Source: Lichenicoccus sp964242335 (GTDB lineage: Bacteria; Pseudomonadota; Alphaproteobacteria; Acetobacterales; Acetobacteraceae). Taken from it: a DNA stretch of 64,000 bases. Shown one piece after another: positions 24,379 to 32,681 of this stretch. The notes under the pieces were generated by a model. It was not told the origin of the DNA. It made no database searches and saw nothing but the letters and a program-made list of their open reading frames with translations. Position 1 is the first letter of the stretch, and each line of letters opens with the position of its first letter. Location of the stretch: the NCBI GenBank assembly GCA_964242335.1, contig CAXTAY010000018.1, forward strand, positions 1 through 64,000. Reading direction: 5' to 3'. The position numbers were made by a program, and so were the translations under genes.

Positions 24379-25808
24379 CCGATCACCTCGGCGAGCGGCG
24401 GGATCAGCCGGGCCAGCCGGCGCACCGCCTCGGCGTCGAGCCGGTCGAGTTGCGGCAGCACCGCGAGGATGCGCGCTCTCCCGTGCCGGACGATGGCGTC
24501 GCGGTTGGCCTCGGTGCAGGCGCCGTTCAGGATCACCCCGGCGACGGGAATGCCACGCCCCCGCAGCGCCTCCAGGCTCAGCAGGGTATGGTTGATCGTG
24601 CCCAGCGTGCCGCGCGCCACCAGCACCACCGGGAGCCCGAGGCGCCGTATCAGGTCGATCATCATCCCGCCGGGACCCGCTTGCGCGGCGATCGGCACCA
24701 TCAGCCCGCCGGCCCCTTCCACCACCAGCGGCGATGCCGCGGGCTCCGGCAGCACGATCTCCTGCGGCTCGATCGCTACACCTTCCAGTCGCGCCGCCTC
24801 GGCCGGGGAGAGCGGCGCCTGCAGCGCGTGGCGCGGCCGCAGCACCCGCTCGGGCGGCAGCGCGGCCAGCCGCGTCACCGTATCGGTGTCGCCCGGCTCC
24901 TCGCACAACCCGGTCTGCAGCGGCTTCCAGTAGCGACCGCCCCACGCCTGCACCAGGCAGGCGGAGACCAGCGTCTTGCCGATGCCGGTATCGGTGCCGG
25001 TGACGAACACCCCCGCCGCCGGCGCGGCGCCGGCGCGCCGGAACAGGCCGTAGCCGATGCGGTATTCGGCGATGCCGCCATGCTCGGCGTCGAATCGCCG
25101 CAGCACCCGACGCAGGGTGGCGGCACCGAGTGCCGCCGCCCCCGGGCGCGGCAGGTCGGCGCCGATCGCGCGCAGGCCGCGCAGGAAGCCGAGGCCGCCC
25201 GGATGACGCTCGAGCAGCGTCTCCAGCTGCCAGCTTCCGGTTCCCGATTCCGGTCCACCTTCTGGCCAGTCCGCCTGCAGCGCGTCGGGCGACGGATGAT
25301 GCGGCATCGCGTCCGCCGCCGCCTCGTCGCGCAGTGCCGCCCGCCAGGCGGCGAAGCTGCCGTCGCAGAGCGTGGACAGGGCGAGCAGGCCGCCGGGGTT
25401 CAGCAGCCCGGCGAGGCCGCGCACGGCGCTGCGGCGATGCTCGAACCATTGCAGCGCCAGGCCGCCGCAGACCAGGTCAAAGCCGGGCCGCAGCGACGGC
25501 GCCTCGGCATCCATGACCGCGAACAGCGGCGGCGGCTCGGCGGTGAACCGGTCGCGGCAGCGACGCAGCATGGTCTCCGAGAGGTCGGTGAGCGTCCATC
25601 GTGCGCCCGGCAGCCGCGCCGTCAGGCTTCGGCTCAGCAGGCCGGTGCCGCAGCCGATCTCGAGGATGCGCGGCGCCGGCGGCAGCCCGGCCGCGAGGAT
25701 GCGCCCGGCCAACCGGTCGGCCGCCAGCCGCTGCACCGCGGCGACGCGGTCGTAGCCGGACGCCGCCGTGCCGAAGCGGCGCGCGATCTCCCGCTTGCGC
25801 GCGCTCAT
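24375..25808 (-). CDS. Fused malonyl-ACP O-methyltransferase (BioC) and dethiobiotin synthetase (BioD)
   Basis: One 477-residue frame holds two biotin enzymes. Residues 1-260 are BioC: FGTAASGYDRVAAVQ, the SAM motif ILEIGCGTGLLSRSL (48-62), LTDLSETML and LALQWFEHR. From residue 267 comes BioD: FVTGTDTGIGKTLVSA (P-loop, 268-283), the substrate loop WKPLQTG, VVEGAGGLMVPI and VVLVARGTLGTINHTLLSL. The linker GAAPAAG is only a few residues and no stop separates the domains. A GTG at 25010 could restart a separate BioD, so fusion is the direct reading and reinitiation the alternative. The start overlaps the bioH stop (ATGA). Confidence 0.85.
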   Translation of the reverse strand: MSARKREIARRFGTAASGYDRVAAVQRLAADRLAGRILAAGLPPAPRILEIGCGTGLLSRSLTARLPGARWTLTDLSETMLRRCRDRFTAEPPPLFAVMDAEAPSLRPGFDLVCGGLALQWFEHRRSAVRGLAGLLNPGGLLALSTLCDGSFAAWRAALRDEAAADAMPHHPSPDALQADWPEGGPESGTGSWQLETLLERHPGGLGFLRGLRAIGADLPRPGAAALGAATLRRVLRRFDAEHGGIAEYRIGYGLFRRAGAAPAAGVFVTGTDTGIGKTLVSACLVQAWGGRYWKPLQTGLCEEPGDTDTVTRLAALPPERVLRPRHALQAPLSPAEAARLEGVAIEPQEIVLPEPAASPLVVEGAGGLMVPIAAQAGPGGMMIDLIRRLGLPVVLVARGTLGTINHTLLSLEALRGRGIPVAGVILNGACTEANRDAIVRHGRARILAVLPQLDRLDAEAVRRLARLIPPLAEVIG

Positions 25809-26488
25809 CGGGGGCCGCACCCGGCGACGACGCGCGCGAACTCCAGCAGCGCCCGCGCGCACAGCTCCGGATGGGTCAGCGGCAGCAGGTGGCCGCCCTC
25901 CACCCATCGCGGATCGGCGAAGCAGGCGGCACTGAGTGCCGGCGGCACCACCGCGTCGCGGGTGCCGGCGAGCGCCAGCACCGGGACCGACAGGCGGCGC
26001 AGCAGCGGCCTCGCATCGCCATCGCGCAGCAGTTCCAGCCCCTGCCGCAGCGCCGGCAGCAGCGGCGCCGCCGCCACCCGGGCGTCGATGCCGCAGCCAT
26101 CGCGGAAGGCGGCGACGGCGGCAGCCGGGTCCTGCTCGAGGCGGTGCCGCATCCGCTGCAGGATACGCCTCGGCACGCCGGCCGGATGGTCGGCGGCGGC
26201 GCTGAAGCGGGTGAAGCCGTTGATCGAGACCAGCCCGGCGAGCCCGGTCGGCGGTGCCGCCAGCAGCTGCATCACGCCGAGCGAGTGCCCGACCGCCACC
26301 ACCGGTGCCCCCGGACATGCCGGCGCGCAGGCGGCGGCGCGGCCGCCGGCACCGACATCGAGATAGCCGATCTCGCGCACGGCGATCGCCCGCCGCGGCA
26401 CCGACCAGGCGTCCAGCCACCCGCGCACCCCGTGCCAGATCGAGCCGTCCATCGCCCAGCCATGCACGAACAGCAGGTGCGGCGTCAT
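25805..26488 (-). CDS. bioH: BioH-type alpha/beta hydrolase (pimeloyl-ACP methyl ester esterase)
   Basis: This 227-residue alpha/beta hydrolase has oxyanion-hole residues in LLFVHGWAMDGSIW, the nucleophile elbow GHSLGVM (S69), an acidic residue in LALAGTRDAVVPP and the histidine in EGGHLLPLTHP. Position between bioF and bioC-bioD indicates the esterase that releases pimeloyl-ACP from its methyl ester. Both ends overlap neighbours by 4 bp (ATGA), so bioF-bioH-bioCD is a coupled operon. Sequence identity to a specific esterase subclass (BioH, BioG, BioV) was not tested. Confidence 0.8.
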   Translation of the reverse strand: MTPHLLFVHGWAMDGSIWHGVRGWLDAWSVPRRAIAVREIGYLDVGAGGRAAACAPACPGAPVVAVGHSLGVMQLLAAPPTGLAGLVSINGFTRFSAAADHPAGVPRRILQRMRHRLEQDPAAAVAAFRDGCGIDARVAAAPLLPALRQGLELLRDGDARPLLRRLSVPVLALAGTRDAVVPPALSAACFADPRWVEGGHLLPLTHPELCARALLEFARVVAGCGPR

Positions 26489-27681
26489 CGCGGACCGGCT
26501 GCCAGGCAGTCCGGCAGCAGCGCGATCAGCCGATCCAGCGCCGCCTCGTCGTGCGCGGCGCTGAGCGCGAAGCGGATGCGGCTGCTGCCCTGCGGCACCG
26601 TCGGCGGCCGGATCGCGGCACCCAGCACGCCGCACCGCTCCAGCGCCTCGCTCGCCGCCAGAGCGCGTTCGGCGGAGCCGAGGAGGGCGGGCACGATCTG
26701 GCTCGCCGAGCCCGCGGTCGCGATGCCCAGGGCGTGCAGCGCCGTGCGCAGCCGCGCCGACTGTCGCGCCAGGTAGGCGCGCTCGGCATCCATCTGCGGC
26801 ACCAGATCGAGTGCCGCATCGACCGCGCCCAGCACCGGCGGCGGCAGCGCGGTCGTGTGGATGAAGCCCGAGCAGGTGTTGAGCAGGTAGTCGCAGAGCG
26901 TGCGGCTGCCCGCGACATAGGCGCCGAAGCCGCCGAACGCCTTGCTGAAGGTGCCCATCACGCAGTCGATCCCGGCCACGCCGGCGCTCAGTCCCCTGCC
27001 CTGCGGACCCAGCACGCCGGTGGCGTGCGCCTCGTCGAGATAGAGGAAGGCGTCGTGGCGCCGCGCGATCGCGGCGAGGCGGCCGACATCGGCGCGGTCG
27101 CCGTCCATGCTGAACACGCTCTCGGTGAGGATGAAGCGGCGTCCCGGCTCGCCCTCGCGGGCTTCGAGCAGCGCCTCGAGGTGGTCGAGGTCGTTGTGAC
27201 GGAAGCGGAGCTGGCGCACCGACGCGGCGAGGCAGCCGTGATGCAGGCTGGCGTGGTTGAGCCGGTCGGCGAACACCAGCGCCGCGCCGGGCGCGATGCC
27301 GTTGCCGACCCCGGCGCCGAACAGGGCCGGCAGCACCGACGCGTTGGCCTGCCAGCCGGAGGCGAACAGCAGCGCCGCCTCGCAGCCCTTGAACGCGGCC
27401 ACCCGCCGCTCGATCCGGTCGTGCAGTGCGAAGCTGCCGGTGACCAGCCTGGAGGCGCCGGCGCCGGTGCCGTGCCGGGCGGTCCATTCGGCGCTGCGCG
27501 CGATCAGCGCCGGGTGCCGGCTGAGGCCGAGATAGTCGTTGCCGGAAACGTTGAGCATGCGCCTGCCGTCGCGCATCGCCCAGCCCGGCTCGGCCGGATC
27601 GGCGAGCCGCAGCCGGCGCCGGCGCGCGCGCGCGGACAGCGCGTCGAGCGCTTCGGCGAAGATCGGATCGAGCCGTGACAT
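26485..27681 (-). CDS. bioF: 8-amino-7-oxononanoate synthase
   Basis: BioF condenses pimeloyl-ACP and alanine, the first step of the biotin ring assembly. The 398-residue PLP enzyme shows SGNDYLGLSRHP, GTGAGASRLVTGSFALHDRI, ESVFSMDGDRADV, the PLP-contacting LDEAHATGVLGPQGRG and the Schiff-base lysine in GTFSKAFGGFGAYV (K247). The start MSRLDPIF lies 54 bp after moaE. bioA and bioB are not in the window. The stop overlaps the bioH start. Confidence 0.95.
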   Translation of the reverse strand: MSRLDPIFAEALDALSARARRRRLRLADPAEPGWAMRDGRRMLNVSGNDYLGLSRHPALIARSAEWTARHGTGAGASRLVTGSFALHDRIERRVAAFKGCEAALLFASGWQANASVLPALFGAGVGNGIAPGAALVFADRLNHASLHHGCLAASVRQLRFRHNDLDHLEALLEAREGEPGRRFILTESVFSMDGDRADVGRLAAIARRHDAFLYLDEAHATGVLGPQGRGLSAGVAGIDCVMGTFSKAFGGFGAYVAGSRTLCDYLLNTCSGFIHTTALPPPVLGAVDAALDLVPQMDAERAYLARQSARLRTALHALGIATAGSASQIVPALLGSAERALAASEALERCGVLGAAIRPPTVPQGSSRIRFALSAAHDEAALDRLIALLPDCLAAGPR

Positions 27682-27735
27682 CGGTTTCCTGAGCGACCGG
27701 GACCCGGCGCCCACGTCGCACGGAGCGCCGGGCTC

Positions 27736-28197
27736 CTAGTTAGGGCCTCGCGCGCCGCCCTGCCAGCGCGCCGCGGCGGCATCGTCGGCCTCGCGCGCCT
27801 CCACCCAGCGATGCGACCCGTCGGACCGTTCCTCGCGCTTCCAGAACGGCGCCCCGGTCTTGAGCCAGTCGATCAGGAACGCGGTGCCGTCCAGTGCCGC
27901 GGCGCGATGCGGTGCCGCCGCCAGCACCAGCACGATCGCCTCGCCCACCGCCAGTGCGCCGACGCGGTGGATCACGGTGCAGCCGGACAGCCCGAAGCGT
28001 CGCGTCGCCTGCTCCGCCATGCGCCGGATCGCGCGCTCGGTCATGTCGGGATAATGCTCCAGCACCAGCGCCGACAGCCCGCCATCGGCACGCACCACGC
28101 CCACGAAGCAGCCGATGCCGCCGACGCCGGGCAGGGCGAGTAACGCCATCTCGGCCGCGACGTCGAACCGCTCGGCCTGGATGCGGACGCGCAGCAT
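27736..28197 (-). CDS. moaE: Molybdopterin synthase catalytic subunit MoaE
   Basis: MoaE converts cyclic pyranopterin monophosphate to molybdopterin with sulfur from MoaD. The 153-residue protein has GVGGIGCFVGVVR, LEHYPDMTERAIRRMA, the catalytic HRVGALAVGEAIV and the active-site lysines in WLKTGAPFWKRE (K113 and K120). The ATG overlaps the moaD stop (TGATG). It stands between moaD and the biotin genes in one leftward series. Confidence 0.97.
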   Translation of the reverse strand: MLRVRIQAERFDVAAEMALLALPGVGGIGCFVGVVRADGGLSALVLEHYPDMTERAIRRMAEQATRRFGLSGCTVIHRVGALAVGEAIVLVLAAAPHRAAALDGTAFLIDWLKTGAPFWKREERSDGSHRWVEAREADDAAAARWQGGARGPN

Positions 28198-28463
28198 CAG
28201 CCGCCGGTTACCGGCGGAAAGAACGCGACCTCGTCGCCCGGGGAGAGCGATACCTCGTCGTCGGCGAAGTCCAGGTTGACCGCAGCCCGGATGCGGCCGC
28301 CCTCGACGAACAGCTCGGCGAACAGCGGGTCGCGGCCGCGCATCCAGCGTCGCAGCGCTCCGACGGTGCCGACTCCGGCCGGGAGTGCCAGCCGTTCCTC
28401 GCTGCGGCCGAGGCGGTCGCGCAGCCAGGCGAAGTAGAGCACCCGCAGCGGCGCGGCGCTCAC
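28197..28463 (-). CDS. moaD: Molybdopterin synthase sulfur carrier MoaD
   Basis: This 88-residue ubiquitin-like protein ends in the required Gly-Gly (FFPPVTGG), the site of thiocarboxylation. It also has VLYFAWLRDRLG near the N terminus and SLSPGDEVAFFPP before the tail. The start is GTG at 28463, overlapping the lipoprotein stop upstream (GTGA), and the stop overlaps moaE. Confidence 0.95.
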   Translation of the reverse strand: MSAAPLRVLYFAWLRDRLGRSEERLALPAGVGTVGALRRWMRGRDPLFAELFVEGGRIRAAVNLDFADDEVSLSPGDEVAFFPPVTGG

Positions 28464-28999
28464 TTGGGCGGCGTCTTCACCGTCTTCACCGTGCCGTCCG
28501 GCTCGATTACGGTGCTGGTGCCGTCGCCGTTGGGGATGGTGATCGACCCGCCTCGGCCGGCCTGCGGCTCGGTGCGCCGGCGCGTCGCGGCCTCGGGTGC
28601 CGGGCCGTCCAGGCCGCCGCCGGAGAAGCTGTCGGCGCCGCTCACGCCGTGCGCGATCGAGTTCTGCTCGCCCATGCTCATGCTGCCGCCGTCACGCATC
28701 GAGTCGCCGCCCTTGAGGTCGCCGGACAGCCCGCCGCCCTGGAAGTGCGAGACGTCGCTCAGGGTCGGCAGCGGCTTCGGCGGCCCCGGCCAGATGTTGC
28801 CGGACTCCGGGAGGATCGGCGTCTCCTCCGGCAGCTGTCCGCGGGCACGGTCGGTGTTCTCGCTCAGGCCGAAGGGCAGGTTGGGATTCATTCCGGGTAG
28901 CGTGATCGTATCGCTGAAGAACTTACCAAGACCGGAACAGCCGCCCAGAAGCAGAAGCACCGTCATCATCATCGTATCGAGCAGGCAAGAGCGCCGCAT
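28460..28999 (-). CDS. Predicted lipoprotein of unknown function
   Basis: This 179-residue protein has a lipoprotein signal (MMMTVLLLLGGCSG, lipidated cysteine near residue 22). The mature part is glycine-, proline- and serine-rich without a recognised fold, with MNPNLPFGLSENTDRARGQL near the lipid anchor and GTSTVIEPDGTVKTVKTPP at the end. The start at 28999 is preferred over the later Met cluster but either gives the same mature protein. It is coupled to moaD by a GTGA overlap, which is odd for an envelope protein. I do not recognise a family. Confidence 0.65.
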   Translation of the reverse strand: MRRSCLLDTMMMTVLLLLGGCSGLGKFFSDTITLPGMNPNLPFGLSENTDRARGQLPEETPILPESGNIWPGPPKPLPTLSDVSHFQGGGLSGDLKGGDSMRDGGSMSMGEQNSIAHGVSGADSFSGGGLDGPAPEAATRRRTEPQAGRGGSITIPNGDGTSTVIEPDGTVKTVKTPPK

Positions 29000-29063
29000 A
29001 TCTGTCCCCTCGCGGCGTGACCACCGCTCTCGGCGCAGAATGTGCCTGCGCCCGGAGCAATGC

Positions 29064-29579
29064 TCAAGGGAGGTGATCGTACAGCGCGAAGCGGGTGGCC
29101 ATCCAGTCACAGACCGCGCGCGGCGCATCGAGCGGCAGCTGCACCCGGTCGCAGGCCTCGAGCGGCAGGTCGCTGGCGACGGCCTCGATCGCGGGATCGT
29201 CCGGCCACAGCGGCCGCTTGTCCGGCCGTCCGGCGAGTGCGGCGCGCTGCACCTCCAGCCTCGGGCAGGGATAGCTCGCGAAGCCCTCGACCAGCACCAG
29301 GTCGACCGGCTGCAGCCGCGCCAGCAGCGACTCCAGGCTCGCCGCGCCGGCGTCGCGCCGCTCGTGCAGCAGCGCCCAGCGCGCCTCGCCGGCCAGCAGC
29401 ACCTCGTGCGCACCGGCCTCGCGATGCAGCCAGCTGTCCTTGCCGGGGCGGTCGAGGTCCACCGCGTGGTGGGTGTGCTTGACCGTCGAGACGCGAAGCC
29501 CCCGCGCACGCAGCAGGCCGATCAGCGCGACGATCAGGGTGGTCTTGCCGCTGCCCGAGCGGCCGACGATGCCGAGCAC
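29064..29579 (-). CDS. mobB: Molybdopterin-guanine dinucleotide biosynthesis adapter MobB
   Basis: MobB is a GTP-binding protein that assists MobA in attaching GMP to the molybdenum cofactor. The 171-residue protein has a Walker A motif GRSGSGKTTL (residues 6-15), then VSTVKHTHHAVDLDRPGKDS, the conserved HREAGA and a DLVLVEGFAS Walker B-like stretch. The start is GTG at 29579 (VLGIVGRSG); a CTG overlapping the pgsA stop is a less likely alternative. It follows pgsA by 29 bp. No mobA gene is visible here. Confidence 0.85.
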   Translation of the reverse strand: MLGIVGRSGSGKTTLIVALIGLLRARGLRVSTVKHTHHAVDLDRPGKDSWLHREAGAHEVLLAGEARWALLHERRDAGAASLESLLARLQPVDLVLVEGFASYPCPRLEVQRAALAGRPDKRPLWPDDPAIEAVASDLPLEACDRVQLPLDAPRAVCDWMATRFALYDHLP

Positions 29580-29608
29580 CGCGGCTGACGAGGCGCCTGC
29601 CTCGGAAC

Positions 29609-30199
29609 TCAGGGCATCGCCTTGGAGGCGCCGCGCGAGCCCACGTGACGGAAACCGGTCGCCAGGTAGTCCCAGCCGGTGACCAGGGTGAGCAGGGCCG
29701 CCACCCACAGCATGGCGCTGCCGATCAGGCCGATCGGCAGGCCGAGATGCAGCAGGGCGGCGGTGCTGTTGCCGGCCAGCAGCACCCCGATCGCGCCCAT
29801 CTGGAACCCGGTCTTCCACTTCGCCAGCCGCGTCACCGGCAGGCTGACGCGCAGGCCGGCCAGGTACTCGCGCAGGCCGCTGACCAGGATCTCGCGCAAC
29901 AGGATCACGATCGCCGGCACCAGGCCCCAGAACGGCAGCCGCTGCAGCCCGGCCAGCACCATCAGCGAGGCGCCGACCAGCAGCTTGTCGGCGATCGGGT
30001 CGAGCATGCGGCCGATCTCGGAGAACTGCTTGCGCGTGCGCGCGATGTGCCCGTCCAGATAGTCGGTGACGCCGGCGGCGATGAACACCAGGCAGGCGAA
30101 CAGGTCGGTCCACGGCCCGTGCGCCACCACCAGCGCCACCAGCACCGGGATGGCGGCGATACGCGACAGGGTCAGCAGGTTGGGCAGGTCGGTCAGCAT
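29609..30199 (-). CDS. pgsA: CDP-diacylglycerol-glycerol-3-phosphate 3-phosphatidyltransferase
   Basis: PgsA makes phosphatidylglycerol phosphate, the precursor of phosphatidylglycerol and cardiolipin. The 196-residue membrane protein starts MLTDLPNLLTLSRIAAIP and carries the CDP-alcohol phosphotransferase signature in DYLDGHIART and GRMLDPIADKL. Several membrane helices follow (LVPAIVILLREILVSGL and others). The uvrC-pgsA-moaD-moaE order is conserved in alphaproteobacteria; here mobB and a lipoprotein gene are added between pgsA and moaD. Confidence 0.97.
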   Translation of the reverse strand: MLTDLPNLLTLSRIAAIPVLVALVVAHGPWTDLFACLVFIAAGVTDYLDGHIARTRKQFSEIGRMLDPIADKLLVGASLMVLAGLQRLPFWGLVPAIVILLREILVSGLREYLAGLRVSLPVTRLAKWKTGFQMGAIGVLLAGNSTAALLHLGLPIGLIGSAMLWVAALLTLVTGWDYLATGFRHVGSRGASKAMP

Positions 30200-30286
30200 C
30201 GGCGCGCACTCTATCGCATCGACCCTGCCGCCTGAACATCGCGTTGATCACGCTTGCCGTGAGACGGCCCCGAGGGATGGCCGCAC

Positions 30287-32179
30287 TCAGGCGCGGTGGA
30301 AGTGCCCGTACACCGCGCGCGCGGTCTCGCGGCTGATCCCGGGTGCGGACTCCAGGTCGGCGAGACCGGCCTGCTTGACGCCGCGGGCGGAGCCGAAATG
30401 GTTCAGCAGGGCGCGCTTGCGGGCACTGCCGATGCCGGGGATCTCGTCGAGCTCCGAGCGCGAGATCGCCTTGGAGCGGCCGGCGCGGTGGGTGGTGATG
30501 GCGAACCGGTGCGCCTCGTCGCGCAGCCGCTGCAGGTAGTACAGCACCGGGTCGCGCGGCGGCAGCTGGAACGGCGCCGCATCCCCGGTGTGGAACCATT
30601 CCCGGCCGGCATCGCGGTCGGGCCCCTTGGCGATCGCGACCAGCTTGACGTCGTCGACGCCGAGATCGTCCAGCACCCCGCGCACCGCGGAGAACTGGCC
30701 GGCGCCGCCATCGATCAGCAGCAGGTCCGGCCAGTCCGGCGCGGTGCCGTCGTCCGGCGGATCCTTCGCGCGCTCCTTCAGGGCGCGGCCGAAGCGCCGC
30801 TCCAGCACCTCGCGCATCATCGCGAAGTCGTCGCCCGGCGCGATCGGGCCGCGGATCGCGTATTTGCGGTAGGCGTTCTTGGTGAAGCCCTCCGGACCCG
30901 CCACCACCATCACCCCGTAGGCGTTGGTGCCCATGATGTGGCTGTTGTCGTAGGTCTCGATGCGTTCCGGCGTCGCCTCCAGGCCGAACAGCGCCGCCAC
31001 CCCTTCGAGCAGCTTCGCCTGCCCCGCCCCCTCCGCCAGCCGACGCTCCAGCGCCTCGCGCGCGTTGGTGACCGCGTGCTGCACCACCTGGCACTTCTCG
31101 CCGCGCTGCGGCACCGCGAGCTCGACCCGGCGCGGCCTCGAGGCCACCGTCTTGAGCGACAGCGCCTCGGCGATCAGCTCGCTCTCCGGAACCTCGTGGC
31201 TCAGCAGCAGCAGCGGCGGCGGCGGCTTGTCGTCGTAGAACTGGGCGATGAAGGCGCGGTTGCCGTTGTTGCGGCCGCCGCGGATGAAGAACACCTGCAC
31301 GCAGCTCTGCCCGGCGGCCTGCCAGAGCGCGATCACGTCGGCATCCTCGATCGAGGCCGGGTTGATCACGCCGCTGCCCTGCACGTGGGTCAGGCCGCGG
31401 ATGCGGTCGCGCACCGCGGCGGCACGCTCGAACTCCAGCGATCCGGCGGCCTGCTCCATCTCGGCGGCGAGCTCCTGCTGCACGTGACCGGCCTTGCCGG
31501 TGAGGAAGGCGCGCGCCTGGCCGACCAGCCGTGCGTAGCCCTCGCGGTCGATGCGGCCGACGCAGGGTGCCGAGCAGCGCTTGATCTGGTGCAGCAGGCA
31601 GGGTCGGGTGCGCGAGGCGAACACGGTGTCGGCGCAGGAGCGCAGCAGGAACACGCGCTGCATCGCGGTCACGGTCTGGTTGACCGCCCAGGCGGAGGCG
31701 AACGGACCCCAGTAGCTCGATCCCTTGGCCGGCTTGCCGCGATGCTTGGCGATCTGCGGGAAGGCATGGTGCTCCGACAGCATCAGCCAGGGATAGGACT
31801 TGTCGTCGCGCAGCAGGATGTTGAAGCGCGGCTTGAGGCGCTTGATCAGGTTGGCCTCGAGCAGCAGCGCTTCCGCCTCGGTATGGGTGGTGACGATCTC
31901 CATCGAGACCGTCTCCGACACCATGCGACGCAGCCGCTCCGGCAGCCGGCCGAGCTGGGTGTAGGAGGCGACGCGCTTCTTCAGCGCGCGCGCCTTGCCG
32001 ACATAGAGCGCCTCGCCCCTGGCATCGAGCATGCGATACACACCCGGCGACAGCGGCATGGTCAGCAGCGCGCGCTCGATCGCCTGAACGCCGTGCGGCG
32101 TGGCCGCCTGAACGCCCGCTCCGGGCGCGAGGTCGACGGCGGCCGCTTCAGGGGCGGCAGGATCGGGCGAGTCGGGCAT
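30287..32179 (-). CDS. uvrC: Excinuclease ABC subunit C
   Basis: UvrC makes the two incisions of nucleotide excision repair. The 630-residue protein has an N-terminal GIY-YIG nuclease (SPGVYRMLDARGEALYVGKA), a cysteine cluster CLLHQIKRCSAPCVG, a UvrBC-interaction helix pair (ELAAEMEQAAGSLEFERAAA), the RNase H-like 3' nuclease domain (ETYDNSHIMGTN, then LLLIDGGAGQ) and C-terminal helix-hairpin-helix motifs (LDEIPGIGSARKRALL). The start MPDSPDPAAP is the first ATG before the conserved domain. No SOS box was found upstream. It heads the leftward series to bioCD. Confidence 0.97.
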   Translation of the reverse strand: MPDSPDPAAPEAAAVDLAPGAGVQAATPHGVQAIERALLTMPLSPGVYRMLDARGEALYVGKARALKKRVASYTQLGRLPERLRRMVSETVSMEIVTTHTEAEALLLEANLIKRLKPRFNILLRDDKSYPWLMLSEHHAFPQIAKHRGKPAKGSSYWGPFASAWAVNQTVTAMQRVFLLRSCADTVFASRTRPCLLHQIKRCSAPCVGRIDREGYARLVGQARAFLTGKAGHVQQELAAEMEQAAGSLEFERAAAVRDRIRGLTHVQGSGVINPASIEDADVIALWQAAGQSCVQVFFIRGGRNNGNRAFIAQFYDDKPPPPLLLLSHEVPESELIAEALSLKTVASRPRRVELAVPQRGEKCQVVQHAVTNAREALERRLAEGAGQAKLLEGVAALFGLEATPERIETYDNSHIMGTNAYGVMVVAGPEGFTKNAYRKYAIRGPIAPGDDFAMMREVLERRFGRALKERAKDPPDDGTAPDWPDLLLIDGGAGQFSAVRGVLDDLGVDDVKLVAIAKGPDRDAGREWFHTGDAAPFQLPPRDPVLYYLQRLRDEAHRFAITTHRAGRSKAISRSELDEIPGIGSARKRALLNHFGSARGVKQAGLADLESAPGISRETARAVYGHFHRA

Positions 32180-32681
32180 GGCGGCACATCTACTGCGGCG
32201 CGGCGCTGCGGTGCAGCCCCTTCCTGCGGATCGCGCCCGCCGCGACGCGCACCGCAGCTTGATCCACCGCTGCTGTGGAGAAGCCTGTGGATCGCAGGCC
32301 ACGAACCGCAGGACAGCGGTGCTCCGGCTGCCTCCGCTGCTCATTGCCCAGGAATCGAGCAGCCGCGGGAAGGCGGCTGCGGCGGCGAAAGATCCACCGA
32401 AGCTGGGGATAACTCTGTGGAGGAGCGGCATACAGATTCATGCGGATGGCGGCTGCGCTGATCCGCACGACTTTGCACAGTTTCGAGGCAGTGGAGCTAA
32501 GCCGCTGATATTGATAGATTCAGATGCACGCCGGCGTAACACTGTGGAAACATAAGCGACACGTCCTTGGAAACACAGCGAGTCAATCCCGCTGGTGGAC
32601 GAAATTTGCCGGCAGCACCCGCCGGAGGTCGCGTTTCGTTCCCGTGGCATCACGCGAGCCCCGACCGCACGGGTGCGCGGA
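32180..32681. other. Non-coding 502-bp segment with a DnaA-box-like cluster; candidate replication origin
   Basis: No convincing gene lies between uvrC and the dipeptidase gene. Between 32274 and 32551 I find sites close to the DnaA box TTATCCACA: TGTGGAGAA (32274), TGTGGATCG (32286), TGGGGATAA (32404, one mismatch), TGTGGAGGA (32416), CTTTGCACA (32471) and TGTGGAAAC (32543). The stretch 32490-32560 is clearly less GC-rich (GATATTGATAGATTCAGATG) and could be an unwinding element. The pattern resembles a bacterial oriC, but none of the boxes is a perfect match and no dnaA or hemE lies nearby. Confidence 0.4.

Noticed and set aside
32178..32555. A 125-codon plus-strand frame upstream of the dipeptidase gene
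   Set aside because: It starts inside the uvrC start region, has no ribosome-binding site or recognisable domain, and crosses the DnaA-box cluster.
32180..32681. SOS box upstream of uvrC
   Set aside because: No GTTC-N7-GTTC or its complement occurs in the region.
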